Assembly: GCA_947184155.2 (NCBI GenBank)
Contig: CAMXCT020002729.1
Location: 1 to 64,000 of the forward strand
Source: Cladocopium goreaui
Taxonomy: Eukaryota > Sar > Dinophyceae > Suessiales > Symbiodiniaceae
Reading direction: 5' to 3'
DNA: 64,000 bases
Positions 61,994 through 64,000 of this stretch are shown in pieces. How positions within the stretch are numbered: position 1 is the stretch's first letter; each line of letters starts with the position of its first letter. The translations under genes were made by a program, and so were the position numbers. Under the pieces are notes generated by a model. That model was not told where the DNA came from, ran no database searches, and saw only the letters and a list, made by a program, of their open reading frames with translations.

Positions 61994-62460
61994 GTCTATT
62001 CAGATCTATTACTCATGTATTTACTTGTGTTGATTTGTCTGTATGTCTACAAATATATATACATATAAATTTATATTTATATTTGTATATGTCCAGTAAA
62101 GAAGTTTCTACGCTTTTGGGAGGCAGCTTTCAAAAGAAAAGCTGTAAGGCCTGAAGTATGTCTGCAACTTAGGCTGTTTGTTGTTGTTTTGTGTTTTAGG
62201 ATGCTGTATTTGTGCAGGTGCAGTTTTGCTTTATATATTGAAGTTTCTTGTCAGCAACCATATGTGTTTTTTTTTCCATTGCCAGGAGACAGCCTATGTC
62301 AAGTCGCCTTTGTCGCGGAGCGGGGTTCTCAGTTTTATCTGTTTTGATGCTTTGGTGTACATATGAAACGTTTTGTTTTTTTTTTGTGTCGTTGTTTCAC
62401 TGTTTGGCGGTTTTAGCTTTGGCCATGGTTTTTCTTTCTAGCGTCCCCGCCAGGTGCAGT
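61599..62460. repeat. segmental duplication, copy 2
   Basis: See 55136. The junction is contiguous here, without the satellite block found in copy 1. A more diverged short relative lies near 40830-40880 (GAGAGGCAGCCTTCAAAG). Confidence 0.9.
61735..62000. repeat. TCTA and CAATCAAT microsatellite
   Basis: CTATCTATC units with ATCAATCAATCA blocks. Confidence 0.95.
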
Positions 62461-62790
62461 TTCACTGGTTATGATGGACCGTGGTGCCATAAGAAGAAAT
62501 GGTACTCGGTGGCAGCTGACGCTCCAGTTGCTGCGCATCTGACATGGGGTGCTCGCGTCAAATGGTTCTTGCTGCTTTGGAAATCATACCTCAAAGGGAA
62601 CAAAGTCACCATACCACAAAAGGTGGCACGCCCATGTTCGGCCTCGGTGGCCAAGTGGTTGGTATGCTACCGATTGCGTTGGACAAAGCCACAGGTCGAC
62701 GAGGTGGACGCAATAGTGTTCGCCCAATTGCGGCGCCAAGTGGTCACTGCCAAAGATGTGGCCCTTCTGACTGCCGCAAAGACGGTCTGA
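62454..62790 (+). CDS. long terminal exon of unknown gene
   Basis: Acceptor AGCGTCCCCGCCAG. Frame FTGYDGPWCHKKKWYSVA, HLTWGARVKWFLLLWKSYL, NKVTIPQKVARPCSASV, KWLVCYRLRWTKPQVDEV and LRRQVVTAKDVALLTAAKTV, with TGA at 62788. About 110 codons with consistent bias, rich in Trp and Lys. No family recognised. A retroelement-derived or host gene are both possible. An overlapping frame (GGQVVGMLPIALDKATGRRG) is also long. Confidence 0.6.
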
Positions 62791-62860
62791 GCCCGAACAA
62801 AGAGCGGGTCGCGAGGTCGTTCGGCAGCCTCGTGGCCCCCCAAATAACGTGAAATAACGT

Positions 62861-62896
62861 GTAATATTTTTCAGAGGGCTTGAAACCACCCACCAG
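62861..62896. mobile_element. family B, right end only
   Basis: TAATATTTTTCAGAGGGCTTG and AAACCACCCACCAG (segments of the family B right half). First MITE trace after the MITE-poor zone. Confidence 0.6.
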
Positions 62897-62921
62897 TATA
62901 AGCTGATTGTTTTCGAGGTTG

Positions 62922-63152
62922 ATGCCAATTTCAATCAATGAGCCGAACGCATCTTCGGCCTTGGCTACCGCGCAGGTGTACCAACTCTTGCGCAACCGCT
63001 GGGTTGCAGTGGTGCCACTGCCTCCAGTTGCGGAGTCGGATCCTGAAGCTGCCGATGGGATCGAAGCTCCGACAGCGTTCTGTGGAATCCAAACCAGGTT
63101 GAAACTCTGGCAGGACCTGATCGGGAGATACTTGGAGGATCCCAGCAACTGA
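62922..63152 (+). CDS. exon or small gene
   Basis: Frame MPISINEPNASSALATA, QVYQLLRNRWVAVVPLPP, VAESDPEAADGIEAPTAF and LKLWQDLIGRYLEDPSN, with TGA at 63150. An internal acceptor CGCGCAG at about 62975 could begin the exon at VYQLL. Acidic with strong third-position G+C. Unknown family. Confidence 0.6.
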   Translation: MPISINEPNASSALATAQVYQLLRNRWVAVVPLPPVAESDPEAADGIEAPTAFCGIQTRLKLWQDLIGRYLEDPSN

Positions 63153-63413
63153 GTAACTGGGATACAGTAACCACCATTTATACATGGTATAACATGGTAT
63201 AGCCCAGTGATTGGGGACCATTTACTAAGTGGAAGGATCCTCCAAGTACTTCAAGTTGCTTACGTCGAAATCCACGAGTGGTAGAGACATATAGTCAAGG
63301 ATTCGCTTCATGAAACGCTTGTGGCTTCTCTAGGCTGTTTTTTGGGCCCAAACGCAGTTCGGATGGCTTAGATGAAAGTGTGATGCAACATGATTGAATC
63401 ATATATTTCCATC

Positions 63414-63513
63414 TACTCTCTGGTAAAGGTTGACATAGCTATGGAAGCCATGGTCCATAGACCTACGAAAAATGGTGATTTTCTATAGCTATGTAACAAA
63501 TCACCAGAGGGTA
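63414..63513. mobile_element. family A MITE
   Basis: TACTCTCTGGTAAAG to AAATCACCAGAGGGTA. Confidence 0.8.
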
Positions 63514-63597
63514 AGTTTCCTGATTCTTGAAGGGATTCTACCACTTTTAAACAGTCGATTTGTTTTTAGCGAACCAGACTGTTTGAGCATACTGAAA

Positions 63598-63720
63598 AGC
63601 GTCGGCTCCTTCCCGATGTCCGAAGGAGCTTGGGAACCTGTTGCTGGACCTTCCACTGCTCCCACTGCTTCTGTACCTTTGCAGTGCCCAAGTCCCTGTT
63701 TGTTTCTTAAACAATATATC
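63598..63720 (+). CDS. possible exon
   Basis: SVGSFPMSEGAWEPVAG, then STAPTASVPLQCPSPC, in a G+C-richer island. Pro/Ser/Thr-rich. Borders not fixed. Confidence 0.4.
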
Positions 63721-63971
63721 TCAACACATTTTTTGTCTCAATTCTGGCACGAGCACGTGCATTTTACAGCAATCCAAACGCATGATGTAAGGATGTTAAA
63801 CTCTTTTCCTCAATTTGACTCAACGAACCTGTTTTTGTTCTGTTTTTTTTGCTGGTCAAACTTTCAACATCGCCAGTGTTTGCGACGTTTTCTGTTACAT
63901 ATTGAACCAACACATCCAAATCTTTAAGGATTGTGATCTTCAGCCTCTGGCGGGCAGATCTGGTTTTGCAG

Positions 63972-64000
63972 CAATGCTGGAGCGCTGAAGACAACTGCCA
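63972..64000 (+). CDS. exon running out of the window
   Basis: GATCTGGTTTTGCAG is a good acceptor followed by a G+C-rich start. It is cut by the window end. Confidence 0.25.

Overview
The window looks like nuclear DNA of a dinoflagellate, most likely of the Symbiodiniales type. This is inference; no marker gene proves it. The signs are very short G+C-rich exons (about 35-210 bp), almost all on the + strand, set in long A+T-rich introns. Other signs are many short inverted-repeat elements whose ends carry GT and AG splice sites, an occasional GC or GA donor, and large amounts of simple and tandem repeat. No tRNA, rRNA, CRISPR array, bacterial operon or known virus was recognised. No protein family could be named with confidence except a weak F-box-like resemblance in two intronless genes.

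Layout. 1-3.1 kb: a 26-bp tandem repeat, an 11-bp minisatellite that inverts in its middle, a cluster of AT palindromes, the C-terminal exon of a basic protein and two TCTA arrays. 3.5-40 kb: a landscape dense in MITE-like elements (families named here A, B, C, D, E, G, H, I and F), threaded by exons that can be joined with matching codon phase. Gene model 1 runs from about 4.7 to 12.3 kb and ends with TGA at 12343. Gene model 2 runs from about 13.1 to 18.6 kb. Gene model 3 is a series of exons from about 20.0 to 33.2 kb that may be one gene or several. More isolated exons lie at 35-40.6 kb.

40.6-62.8 kb: the MITE families nearly vanish. T-rich introns, compact or intronless genes and satellites take over: a 127-bp satellite (45.0-46.6 kb), a purine tract (48.9-49.2 kb), AAAC-type arrays, a 283-287-bp triplication, a 79-bp satellite beside a 100-N assembly gap, and over 1 kb of CACT-type repeat. 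Two intronless genes of 187-199 codons (47.86 and 49.35 kb) look like diverged paralogues. An approximately 0.86-kb segment is present twice (55.1 and 61.6 kb). One copy is split by the 3-kb satellite block, and the other carries the last exon of a well-formed multi-exon gene (60.5-61.6 kb). 62.8-64 kb returns to the MITE-bearing type.

The main result is that the MITE families look like introners. Because their terminal inverted repeats begin with CTGGT-like sequence and end with ACCAG-like sequence, each supplies a splice donor and an acceptor by symmetry. In one case (32742-33141) the element coincides with a whole predicted intron between two open exons. Exon frames were chosen by open frame, phase matching and third-position G+C. 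Several exons are open in more than one frame, so boundaries and peptides are working models.
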